From Rhynochetos jubatus (Eukaryota > Chordata > Aves > Eurypygiformes > Rhynochetidae), in the NCBI GenBank assembly GCA_027574665.1, contig CM050654.1:13324142-13388141 (forward strand): DNA of 64,000 nucleotides. The letters are read 5' to 3'. Below are positions 1-12,500 of this stretch, piece by piece. The stretch's first letter is position 1, and each line of letters starts with the position of its first letter. The notes beneath the pieces were generated by a model, which had not been told where the DNA came from, did no database searches, and saw only the letters and a program-made list of their open reading frames with translations. Both the position numbers and the translations under genes were made by a program.

Positions 1-3000
1 CAAATAGAGAAAGAACATACAGATCAGAGAAAGCAAAGGAAAAAACCCACTAAACTCCAATGAAAACTTAGAATAGAAAGAAGATTGTAAAGAGCACAGA
101 AAGAAGCAATGTGAGAAAAATCAAATATGGTTTTGGTGGAGTTTGAAATACCCCTTTAACAGGCAATAGAGTTTGCTACAGCTGGTGACAAGTCTCTTGT
201 TAATCATATATGACACCAACTACAAGGTTAGATTCTTGTTTTGGAGACTAAAGTAACTCTCAACAAAACTTTTGTTCTCTTTCTCCATTTCACTGCATAA
301 GTAAAACAAATACTTACCTACACATAAAATATGCTGTAAGGTTTAGGGTTTTTTTGTTCCTGAGTGTCATACCATAGCACACAGCACTAAAAATTAATGA
401 TACTTTTCTCAAAACAATTACACCAGTATTTCCCTTTATAAAGGCCACAGTTCCTGTATATATATGCCTTTGTGTTCACATACATACAATAAAAACATGT
501 ATATGTGTATTATACACACAGAACACAAATTTTACCTTACTTATAACTGTGGAGAAAAATGGAGTGCTCTAGGATCAGTTAAATTTACAGAACACTCACT
601 ACCAGAAGGCCAAAGTGTTGTTTGAGAGCTCCATTTATCAGCATTTCAGAAAAAGATAACCAAGTTAAAATACTTATTACCTTCACACTCTTTTGTGCTT
701 TTCTAGAACATTTTCTGAAGAAAAGGGTAAGCTTAAAGGAAGTACTACAGCTTTGCACTCCAATCCTGTGTGTAACACACTTAGATTCCAAGAACTGGAT
801 TAACGAAGACTGTCAGACTTCCTCAGCTAAAACTAGTTTATTGTGGGAACAGTAGCAAAGAGTTTAGGCAATGGTTTTTTTTCCCCCCTCCCCTCAAGCT
901 ATATATCCAGGATCAAAAGAACACCACCCCTCTCCCTCAAGGACCTAAAAAGTCTCACATAGGAAAAGACACTATATAATCCTATACTGCTCATGTTGGC
1001 TAAAGCATTCTGTTGGAATAGCAAAAACTGAGACTAGAGCCATGCCTACACCCTCAGAGGGATACTGCCGTTGGCTGACAGAGAAGAATAAAAAAAACCA
1101 AAAACAAAAAACAAGCCCCATGAACCTCCGTGCACTAGAACCTTTAACACCTTTGCTCAGTCTACACAGACTGCAACTGTGTTGCTCAGCACCCCAGGCC
1201 TAACAGTCTCCCTCACACGCACAGCATACCCAATGAACATTTACCAGGCCAGTGCCTCTGAACTCAAGCTAATCATCCAGCATAGCTCACAGGTCTTTCT
1301 CCCATGTCTGAAACCAGAGAACACAAATGTCAATCTACCCTCAAGTTTCTGCTGTTACTGTAGACTACACAGATTTTGCTACCAAACACAGTTTTGTACC
1401 TGTCCTCTAGGAGGATTCAAACATTCATCTCAATATTAGAGAATGCCTTAAGATCAGAAACGGTAAGGTGAAAAGTGAAAAGAAGAACGATACCGCACAA
1501 CTACTAATTACAACTAAAGTAAGATAACCAAGTAAAATTGAAGCTTGTCAAACACTATTTGGCATCATCTTGTAATTAATGAAACCATCAGAATTCAGCA
1601 AGTCTTCGTAAGATTTTAACTGTATCTGTCTACTTCAGACCTGAACAGAGCAGAGTTTCAATTAGGAGTAACAGACTCCTGAGAAAACAGGTAAGAATGA
1701 GCAAGAAATACAGTGAAAGAATGGACAAGATTAACAGTTTCATGCTCAGTGTCATCAGGTTTAAATTGGTACTGCTAACACAAGTCTTACTTCCTCTATT
1801 CTATCCTGAACTACTTCTATAGGTATAGGAATTTGTGTAGATGCTTGACAAACTGCCCTAAGGAACTGATCCAAGTTTAAGTTAGCTCTGTTTTAGGTGG
1901 TGGGAATGGGACTTTGTCTTTGACTATATCAATTCCCTGACCTGGTTTACCATATCTGCCTCACAAAAAACTCCACCAACGCAGAAAATGGGTGGCACTG
2001 AAAACAGAACAAATTGCTGGATTATGTCAGCTTTGGCTGTGCGTGAAATCACTTCCAAAGCTATGAATAAACATAGAAAATAATATATCAGGAGGTAGGT
2101 AAGAGTCTAAACTTGCAGCTCAAACCCCATGCCACAGTAACCAAACAACTTCACCATGGATGCTCAGTTTCTACTGTGAATCAACACATTATCACTTAGC
2201 ACAGGGTAAACTACTTTGCCTTTGCTGTAAGGTAAAGCACAGTACTGTGGCAATTACTGTAGATAAGGAAGAGCTACTGGGCTCCAGAGCTACCTTGTAA
2301 CTTACTTTATCTTATTTATATTGCCTTGGTCCTAGGAAAGATCAAGGGTCAAGTTTTAGGTGAAAAAGCATGCTTTTCTCTTCGATACAGTAAGTATGCA
2401 CTTGTTTTGGATTCCAAGACTACTTTTTTTCAAAGTGTTTTCATAGCCTACTATAATATTCAGTTTATATTTAATTTTCTGATCAGTGTGTGATACCAAC
2501 TCCCTTTTAAGTACTTCCAAAACCATGAATCACTATCGCAGTAATTGCATTTCATTCCAAGACAACCCCTGATGTTAGAGCCCCCTCTGCTGGAAATATT
2601 AGCTACGGTTACACAATCATCTGAGAAAAAGGTTCTCAAAAGACATGCCAGTTAAGTGAACAAATACACACAAAAGAGCCCATAACGTAGCTTTGATTCA
2701 TTCATATTTAGTCTCTCATTTCAGTCTGAGTAAGCATCTTTCACAGAAAATTAAGTGCTGTTAAATAAAACTACTAATACCTTTAGTCCTTTGTTATCAG
2801 GCAAATCTAGACTAAACCTAGCTTAGACATTATTTCACATGTTGTGTTCAGCACTGTTAGTTTAGACAAAAGGACCTTGAACTGTGACCCAAAAAACCCC
2901 AACAACTTGCAACAGGTGACATGGAAGAATAACACTTTTGAATGGCCACTCAGAATCAAAACTGCACTGAAAAATAGACAGGTGACCAAGTGGGACAGTT

Positions 3001-3426
3001 TTTCACGCTACGTTCCAAAATGCCACCTCACCACAACATGAGGTGCTTATCTAAGGCTGCAAGAAGTTAATTCCACTCTCAAGAGACAGAGACAAGGATT
3101 TGTAACCATCATATCAAAGAACGGAACAAGGTTCACAGTTTTCGCTCAAAACACTTTTTTCACGGCAGTTTTCTTTGTTACCTCAAGTTTTAAAATAAAT
3201 AGCCACATTGGGTTTATTTTTACATTTCCCCAAATAGTTCCAAAACAAGTCATACTTATGTCCTCTGTAACAAAGCCTCAAGTGAAGAAAAACTCTGCAA
3301 CATTTGTTTCCCTTATTAATTCAGTAATAGAAGACTTCCATCCCCACCCTTCTTCTCTTACTGTCCCCCTTCAAGAAAGGGGACAGCGAGACTACAGCGC
3401 TCATTAATTCTTAGTTTGATACTCAC
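1..3426. other. Downstream of BOLL exon 10: last intron and/or 3' flank
   Basis: The stretch is AT-rich, with no recognisable exon, repeat family or RNA gene. I scanned the minus strand for the expected terminal BOLL exon (a VMQPEP-type start or an IHY-stop end) and saw no candidate. The terminal exon therefore most likely lies beyond the left edge. Short open frames at 622-855 and 1179-1439 show no familiar motif and look like chance. Confidence 0.6.
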
Positions 3427-3501
3427 GGGTGCAGGCATAGCTATGGCACTCTGGGCATAAGGCTGGTGATGTGGCGCTTGCGCTCCGTGTTCAGAATACA
3501 G
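3427..3501 (-). CDS. BOLL: BOLL exon 10, last exon found in this window
   Basis: This 75-bp exon is phase 0 at both ends. It encodes LYSEHGAQAPHHQPYAQSAI followed by AMPAP. It matches the YSDHG...PSAITMPAP region near the BOLL C-terminus. It ends in a clear donor, CCC|GTGAGT, so at least one more exon (about 15 residues ending in WSIHY in mammals) follows. I did not find that exon in the remaining 3.4 kb. Confidence 0.92.
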
Positions 3502-6500
3502 CTGGTATACAAGAGAGCCAAAAAGCTTGTTTCACAATGCTGTTTTTGCAGAACTTTCACATCACTTCAGATTCCTTAGAACTTCGAATTGTGGGCTATA
3601 TTTATCTAAACTACTGACTTCTTAAAGAAAAAAAATTTCAGTATTTAAATTCATGTTCTCCCCAGTGTACCAGGTTTAGTAAATTAGTTCATCTAGATCA
3701 GTATCAAAAAGCATTATCTTGCCAGCAGTAGCATGCTTCTCTACTACAAATCCATCTCACTTAGCTCTAACTGGTACAATGCTTATTTGTGTAGATTAGC
3801 ATATTGAAGTCTATTTCCCAGAGTTATCCCACTTATAAGGTATTTACAAACAAAAACTACACAGGCTTTTCATTTTACACCATTTTCTGCATTTCCATAT
3901 ATTGCTTCCTGTAAAATCACCAAATTATGTGCCTGGAAAACTGGCAGAGATACTCTAAGACAACTGAAATGATTTAAGAGCAGCAGCATCGCTGTGGGAG
4001 TTAAGTACAGTAAACGTTAAGTGCTCTGGAACTGCCTATGCTTAAACTTTATGTAATTTAAAAACTTTAACTCTTCAATTGTAAGTAAATTTTTCATTAT
4101 AGAAATACCTCAGGAACTGCAGCTTCCACTAGGAGAGGAACAGGGACACATCCACTTTCCTGGGTAATCCCTACTGGCTGATAAATCACTTCAGATGGTT
4201 GCAGACACAACAATGAAGGTGAAGCAGGAGACTGAAGTAAAACACATTGTTTTCATAAGTTACAGGATTTATGCACTATAAATAATGCTTATTTTACAGT
4301 CAGCTTTGCCAAATATAAATAAAGCTTTAAAAGTGTCAAATTCATCCTCTATAAGCTAAAAAAATGAAGTCAGAGGGAAGTGGGTAGAAACGTCAGGTAG
4401 TAAGATAAAAACAAAGGTGACCTTTAATATATTATTCAGATTTTATTTATATTTTGAAGAGAAGACACAAAATATATTTGTATTTGTTGCAGAAATCCTA
4501 AACTTCACAAAAATTGACACTTGAGGTCACAGAAGCATGACAGTTTCTCTTTAGCAAATGGTACATTAAAAAACCAAGTGTTTTAAAGCAAAGCCCACAG
4601 CATTTCTCGAATTCAGCACCCAGACTTCAAAGCGGCAGACTGACACCTATATTAATAGAGTGGAACTGACTACAACTGGACAAGGCTGACTCCTCCTTTT
4701 AGCTTCAAACTCCGAGTTCCTTGAGTGGCAAGATATCCGTATTAAGCTCCTCTGCTACACAGATCACAAAAGCAGTGAAGTCTCCCCCCCCCGAATTACC
4801 AGGACACCAATTTCAAGTTGTTCCTCTTACTTCAAGGGTCTGGGTCTAACTCCAATGAAGCATCACAGTATCAGTCAATGAGCTAGTCAATACTTGTTTC
4901 TTCTATCAGGCAAAATACGGCCGTTTTTACCTGCCTCTGGGAACTTACTAGATAATTTAATACAAACCTTTTGCCAGAGGGAGAAGGGAGGGAAAGATGC
5001 TTTCTTTACATCAGATTTCTAATTAGTGTTTCGATAAATGCTATTTTATGCCTTCTATTGCATCAGTGCTGCAAATGCATTGCTAAATTACAGCAATTAA
5101 TATTTATTTCAGCAGTGTTTTGAGCCGTGGGAAATGTCACTGTTAGATACATGCACTGTACCTTCAAACGAGATGTAAGCTAATGGTAAAGTGTTGCAAC
5201 TATGAAGTGTATTTACCTGTGGAACAGACCACTGCCACTGACTCGGAAGACACTGTGTTGGCGCCTAAATGCAAACAAAAAAGATACTACTTATGTGATT
5301 AAAAACATGTGTACACTTACTAGAATTCCCACCATACTACGATCAAAGTCATCTCAAATCTATAATCAATTCTTAATTAAAAATAAGAAATATGATTTTC
5401 ATAAGCTCCCAAATAATTCAGGAACATAGTTTTGTCTACTTCCACTCAGCCTCTGACTTGAGCACTTCATAAACTTCTAAAATACTGAAGCATTTAGGAA
5501 TCACGCCTAACTAGAACACCAGAAGGTAAAATGCAGTTAACTTCACAATACACATAAGAAACACAAACTGCATAAATCCAGTAGTAGGCCACCAAGATGG
5601 TTAGGGGGCTGGAGAATAGCCAAACAAGGATGCTGAGCTAGGGTTTTTCAGCCTTGAGCAGGATAAAGGTGGGAGGGATGCGAGGTATAAACGTGACTGA
5701 GCCAGATTCTCGGCGGAGGTGTTCAGGGCACTAGAGTCAATGGACACAGGCTGGAATACTGAAAATTCCAACTAATATAACCAAAGTATTTTATCATGAC
5801 AGGGGACAAATATTGAAAGAGTCTGTCCAGAAAGGTTGTGCCAACTCCATCACTGGAGATCCTTAAACTTCAACTGGGCAAGTTCTGAGAAACCTGATCT
5901 AACTAGCCCTGCTTTAGGCAGGAGTTGGACTTAGATGATAAAAGTATGGTACTAAGCCAGCTGTCTAGCAACACCAATGAAAATTCTAATTTATTACATA
6001 TCCAGATAGTTACACAGGCAGAATAAATTGTATTCTAATGAAAAGAAAGCCTTCACTGACATTCAATTCTGATTTATATGACTATTTTAAATAGTTATTT
6101 CCTAAGAAGAGACATGAGGCAGTGGCATAAGTAAAACTGCATGGCTGGAAGGAACTGTTGATCTGAAACCCATTTTCAAATAGATACCTGATAATGCAGC
6201 GTAGGAGACTGATAAACTGGTTGAGCTACCATCACAGGTGAACTGGAAACAGTGCGTGACTTGAAAAGAAAAAAGTTAAAAGTCCTAATGCAGCAATTTC
6301 CTAAGTTGTCACTCCTATTAAGAACAGTTCTGAACCACTGTAATGCTGAACCAACTCCCCACCCTTCTGAACTTACATCGTTTTAGTTTACACTTAGATT
6401 CTTCAAACCCACTGTTTCTAAGGGCCTACGTTAGAGATGAAACAAAAATCTTCAGCATATTTAGTCTTTTCCAGAAAGCACTAGGCCATCCACTACCCAG

Positions 6501-9500
6501 ACCAAAGGTATGTTTGTTAACAAGGCAATTTAAGTGGTCACTGATGTATTCCTTCCCTTTCCACAGCCCCAGTGCAATCTGCCCTTTTCCACCCTGTCCT
6601 CACAACAGCCCCAGCACTCATCTGATTTGACAGCAAGGCAGTTAAGGAAACTAACACAGTTAGAAACCTGCCTCTGCTTTGTGGGAACCTGTTTAGGGAC
6701 AGAAAGACACCTGTGAAAGAAAGGGGAGGGGGGGAAGAAATATATGGCTACAGTAGAGAACAACATAGCCCTGCATGCAACTCCCATCTCAAATTCTCTC
6801 AGTCCTGAAAATATTTAGGAAGGAACAGCTGCAAAACTAATTAATTCGACATGATATAAAAATGAAGAATGCAAAATGGAAAAAACCACAACCTGCATTG
6901 TTATACATCAATATGCACAACATACACCAAAAAGTTTTGCTATCTTTTGATTAATGTTTTCTTTAACACCAGATTTTCAGATTTTTTTCCTTAACTTTTT
7001 ATAGTTACTTTCCTAATGAGGAGAATTAAGAATATGTAAATAACCAAAACCAAAAGAGGCAGTTGTATTTGTAATTGGCAATGTTTGCATGCTATTGGTT
7101 TGAAACACAGTGGATGTGAGCCAGGGCACCAGAACTAGAACAAAGTGGTGTTTTTTCCAAGAGGCAGGATTTGAGCAAGTTCTCTAGAACTAGAGAGCAC
7201 AAACCTCAAAAACACTTTCTAAAATATAAACAGGTGTTTATGCTCCCCCTCTGAAGTTGAGGGCACTATGAGACACTGTATCACACCTCTGTTACAAGGG
7301 AATTGCTTAAAACAGAGGTTAAGTACAGAGAAAGATTCTACAGTGCCAAAATAAACAATGTAAGAATCTACTACTGCTCTCATCTGTTTTGGTGATGTTT
7401 GGTTTTTTTTATTAGTAATTCTTCTATTGAGTTTTTCCCCCAATATGTGAAGGGATTTTATTCATTTATAGAGATGGTCCATACAGCCTCAGTGAACGCT
7501 GGTTTTACTGAAATCAGTAAGGATGCATCCTCTGTGTAGGTCCTGTGCCTTATGCAGACCCCATCAGTTTTGCAATCCTGACCTCTTGTAAAAAGCGATT
7601 GACAGCTTCTTGTACTTCCCAAGAAATTCTGTCCAAGTTCCCCAAGCCTTCTAAAAGCCAAAAAATCTACTGAATTATCTTCCTCCTAAAACAAGAATAC
7701 TGCTTAAAAAAAATTTACCCAATTTAACTTTTGGTTTGTTGATCTATTATGTTCTTTTTTCATCTTCAGCATAATATTTTGCAGCCAAGAACACCTTGCT
7801 CTTAGAGGAATAATAAAGGGAGCCCATCAAGGGTCATAAGCACCACTAACTCCTCTGTAAAACAAAACTTCTCCTGGAGTAGAGCTCATGCTGAATCTGA
7901 ACTACCCTGTCCAATAGATCACATTAAAGCAGATATCCCCTGCAGAAGAACAATAAACTTAATACTAAAAAAACCCCACAAACCAGACTAATAGAAGGAA
8001 ACTATTTAAACCAACACAAGGCATAGCTAAAGAAACTGGGAACAGAAGGGACTTGAAAACACTGCACTCATCCTGGTCCACAGAAAACCATCTGTACAGA
8101 AGTAAGTTACTTACTGGCCATGGCTGCGGAACAGAAGCAGCTTCAGACGTATGAAAATAAGCCACTCCATTATGGTAAATATAAGGATACCCACTTGAAG
8201 TAGTTAAGTACATTGTACCAGCATCAGGTATTACAGCAGAACCTGGAATGAATATGTTAAAGTTGACTTACTACTAAGTCTGTCTTTTTTTATGACCTAC
8301 ATAACTAAAAATACCATAAAGATAATTACTGATCTTCAGAGAACCAAAACACTGAAAATAAAGCACATGGGCAGTGTGCCTAGGGTTATCTCAGTTCCCT
8401 CTCACACAAGATCATGACAGCAGACGGTCAGGGGATATCTCCAGAGGTAGATGGGAAGGGGTGCAGGTGACAACATGCATATAAATTACTAAACATAGAT
8501 AACTCCAATTATTAACAAACATATATTTCAAACTTCAAATGTTCAAAGGTAACTTCACACTGTAGAATTTCACTGGTAATATCCACACATACATATTTAG
8601 CTGAAACAGGATCCAAGCACTAAAACCAACAGAACAATTTCATTACAAGACACAGGCTGGTTTCTGAACTCAAAGACTGTTTCTGTAATGACACATTGCC
8701 TGGCAGAAGTTAAAACTACTATCTGGATGTCAGCAACAGTGACTTCTCAGCAATGCTGATGCTATGGTGGAGGCTGTGAGTATGATCTGATCCCAAAGCA
8801 GAGTTTCTCTATCCCCATGCAGAGGTGGTTTATCTTTTTTCAAATACTGCCTTTGAGACCACCTAGGCTCTATTTCTGTCTGCATTTTAGGGGAGATGGG
8901 ACAGAATTTCATGTCTCTCTAGAGCTTTGTCAAACTTGTCTTCAAGTTTCAGTTCCAAATATAAAAATACTTCTGTAGATAAAAGGAAAACAAATTTTGT
9001 AGCTGAAATTGAAATCCCAATAAGTAGTAATATAGCATGAAAAAGAATCAGGAAGAACACAATATAAAGATGATCACTGAACAAGTTTTAACTTTGCAAG
9101 AGAGATGAAACCACAAGGAAGTGTCATTTTATGGACAGACACAACACTGAAGGGATTACTAGAATGCTATGTGGAGGACCACGAAGGGTCCCACAATGGT
9201 TCAAGAGCTTTTATTGATGTTAAGAGTTTTGTTAACTCCTAGACAAGCCTGAATACAGTTCAATACAATAAAGCTAAAGTATTAACCATAGACAGGTCAG
9301 ACTAAGATGGTTGTTAGGATAGTGTTAAACAGACCTTAGAAAAATTAAAGGCTATGTTAGCTCCAGTAAGCAAATCTAAAATAGCAGTTATCGGTATCTT
9401 AAATGAGGAGACCAACAGGACCCCATGGCCAACAATCCTGTCCACTTCACTAACTACCAAGTACACTGCATAAAACTCTGCTATTTTTGAAGAAGTCTCT

Positions 9501-12500
9501 TGCAATGGAAAAGGAAATACTGTCAAACCCCACAAATTCACTGTGGCAGGAAAATAAGAGAACTTGAGGGAGATACAGCTATCTGAAATTCTTCCAGCTC
9601 ACAACAATTCATCATTCTTTCTCCAGTTATTCCCATTTGGTTTCTACTTTTCAGCTTTTAGAATGTCCATTTTCACAAGACTTGGTGTTGGGGAAAAGCA
9701 GACTGAGCAGTCCTCCCGGTATGTTGAAAGCTCTTGGCACAAAAGTTTCTATGATGACAGAAGAGCTAAAAATTGTTTCACTTAATAGTAGACAGGTACA
9801 GGATTACAGACAGGCTGCAGAGGACAGCAATAAATCGTCTCTTCAGGTCTCCCAAACATAACAGAACCACAGCCCTACAGTGATACTGCGACACTAGATT
9901 TTATGGCTTCATGAACTTCAAGATGAGTTGCTGTAGGAGAAAGTAACCAGTGACCAAAGTTGGTAGGCTGTGCATGAGAGCAGATATACTAAAAATCAGA
10001 TCCTAGTATGTGTGTCCAGATGTCACTATGACTTGCATCACAGTTCTAGGCCTAAGAAATAAGTTGCAAAGCCAAACAGGGTCACAAATGTGTCTCAGAA
10101 GGACACAGCAGCTTTCTCCAAAAAATGTTTGAGGTTTTTTCCTCTGTTGCCCCTGTCTCAGAGAGATATGCCCGTCTTCTAACAATACACACATCCAGCA
10201 CAAGAGTCAGAGGAAGGAAGCACCACAAGTCAGGCAATGCAACTGCGGAAGTCCAAGTCAGAGACAAAGGGGAATAAACCACAAGAAACCCCACATATAA
10301 TTGTTTGATGACTGAGCAGAGATCATGCTCAGTAATTTCTAAAGCAGAGAAGCTATACAGTTGGAACAATTGTCCATTTCTCCAGACATGTACTACAGAA
10401 ATAAAAACGGACCCTGACAGAAGGGGAGGACATCTTCTCTAGAAGAAAACAGTATACATGCTCAAGATAAAGTCAACGGAAAAAAATCTTGATTAACACT
10501 CCTCTCATACGAGTGTTCAGTGTAAACAGTTCTTTGCCCAAGGAACATACAACATCCACTCCATTATCTTACAGGAAAACACCTCCTAAGAACCTAATGC
10601 TGATTGCAACCACCCATTCCTTAGGATTTCTACCAAGGAAAGCAAGATGCAACACTCTTGATGGATTCTGCCAATATAAATAAATCCGTAACAACCCAAC
10701 CAACCAGCACAGCCTGCTTTATCCTGTAGAACCTGTGAGGACAGTCTTAAGTGTTTAGATTTGAGGTTCTGCCTGGCAACTGGGAGAAGTTTCCATTCAG
10801 TTTGTTTCTAGACAATGTTTTCCAAGAAAGAAAGTAAAGAACATACTAGAAGATCCAAAGATCGTAAGTTTATTTGGACACTTCCACTTGCATGGCTTTA
10901 CTTCCACTGCAAATCATGCAGAGCATGGTCCACAGACAGCATTAATGCAGTGTGCCACCAGGCACATCTTGGTGAAAAGTTTACATTCATCATGACACAT
11001 AATACACAAATTTAAACAAAAATACATACGAGAAGTCCGCATTTGTTGTTTTCTTACTGCTGGACCAATATTCAGTTTCTTATCCTTGTAATTAAGTTTT
11101 TTAGCCTAGAATTAAAGAAATAAAAAAGACATTCAGTATGTGTATTTTCTACATATATCTAGGCATCCAAGAAAAACATCGGAAGTAAACAAGGCACTTA
11201 ATGGGTTTCACACTCCCCTGCATCTCAAAACAACTAAAAGCTGTATTAATTTCTTTTCTAACCTAACCTTACACTTCACATACATGAGATTATTAGTGAT
11301 TTCAAGTATTACTTACTCCTCATGGAACCTCTTGACTAAGCTGATACTTAGAATTGTCAGTTTTTCCATTTTATCTCTCTGTGTTTACTGCTTTTATAAA
11401 AGTACATATATACACTAATGGACAGTTTCAAATATAGAGACTGGAATTTTGCTTTTTCATTATTACAACATTAAGATGAAAGGAACAAGTCAGTCTATGA
11501 AAAAGGCCAGATAAGTACTGAATGTAAGAAATCCCCATATTCACTCAGAACCTGCCTTAAAGGTCCCTTATATCCAGGTTAACAAACCATAAAAAACACA
11601 CTAAAGCAGATATCCCAGTAAGGCTAAACTACTGCAGAAAAATTTTTAACAAGTGCTAAGTAGAAACAAGTAAAGCTACATTCTCTGTTTTGCTTACAAC
11701 AGAAACGGAGCATCAGGTCCATCAGCTAACTGAAACCTTGCCTTTGTTTTTAAATTGACACTGAACTCACAGCTTGTTAATATCATGAAAAGGATAAGGT
11801 AATTCAACCGTTGTTTTCCAGTTGTTTGCAAAGCAGTAATGGAGATGCTAAACCTAGCAGAGTTCTGAACACCTGCTGCCCTGAACAGTTACATAAGGGA
11901 GAACACACACTAAACACTACCATGTTACACCAAAGTTTTCAGAGCTGTAACTTGTCCAGTAAGGAGATAATGTCTTCTTGTAGAGGAACACAAAGAAAGC
12001 TAAATCACATCCAACAGAAGGACAGCAGTTAGACAATCTATACTTTCTCTTAATTTCAACCCAATTCAGCAAAATACTTGAGCACCTGTACATAATGCAA
12101 AGTCACACCTATCAGATTTCAAGTCAGGAAGAGGCTATTTGTTGAATCTGAGCTCATAACCAAGTATTAGTTATGGCAAACATACCTTCCCAGCCTACTA
12201 AACACAAAGCAACTCTAGACAACAGATGCACATTTCAGTCAAACCACATTCCGACACAAACAGGAAGACGATTCTTCCCAATGCAATGAATTTCATTGAT
12301 GTGATCCATCAGAATTTAAGTTTTTATATCCAACTTTCACCACTAAGAAATATCTGTGTGGACTTCATCCAAGCATTTCATACAGCACTGCATGCAAAAT
12401 TACACATAATGCTACGTAAAATGAACACTAATAGGAAACTGTGGTGAATAAAAAAATATCTTCAGAAAGAGGGGAAGAGGTAATAGTACTAATAGTGTAT

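Noticed and set aside
9314..9541. Minus-strand 75-codon frame with a short stretch (AEFYAV) resembling the RNase H helix of retroviral pol
   Set aside because: Only about 15 residues look similar. The catalytic Asp motif that should lie upstream is absent, the frame starts with GTG and there is no flanking LTR. Too weak to call a viral remnant.
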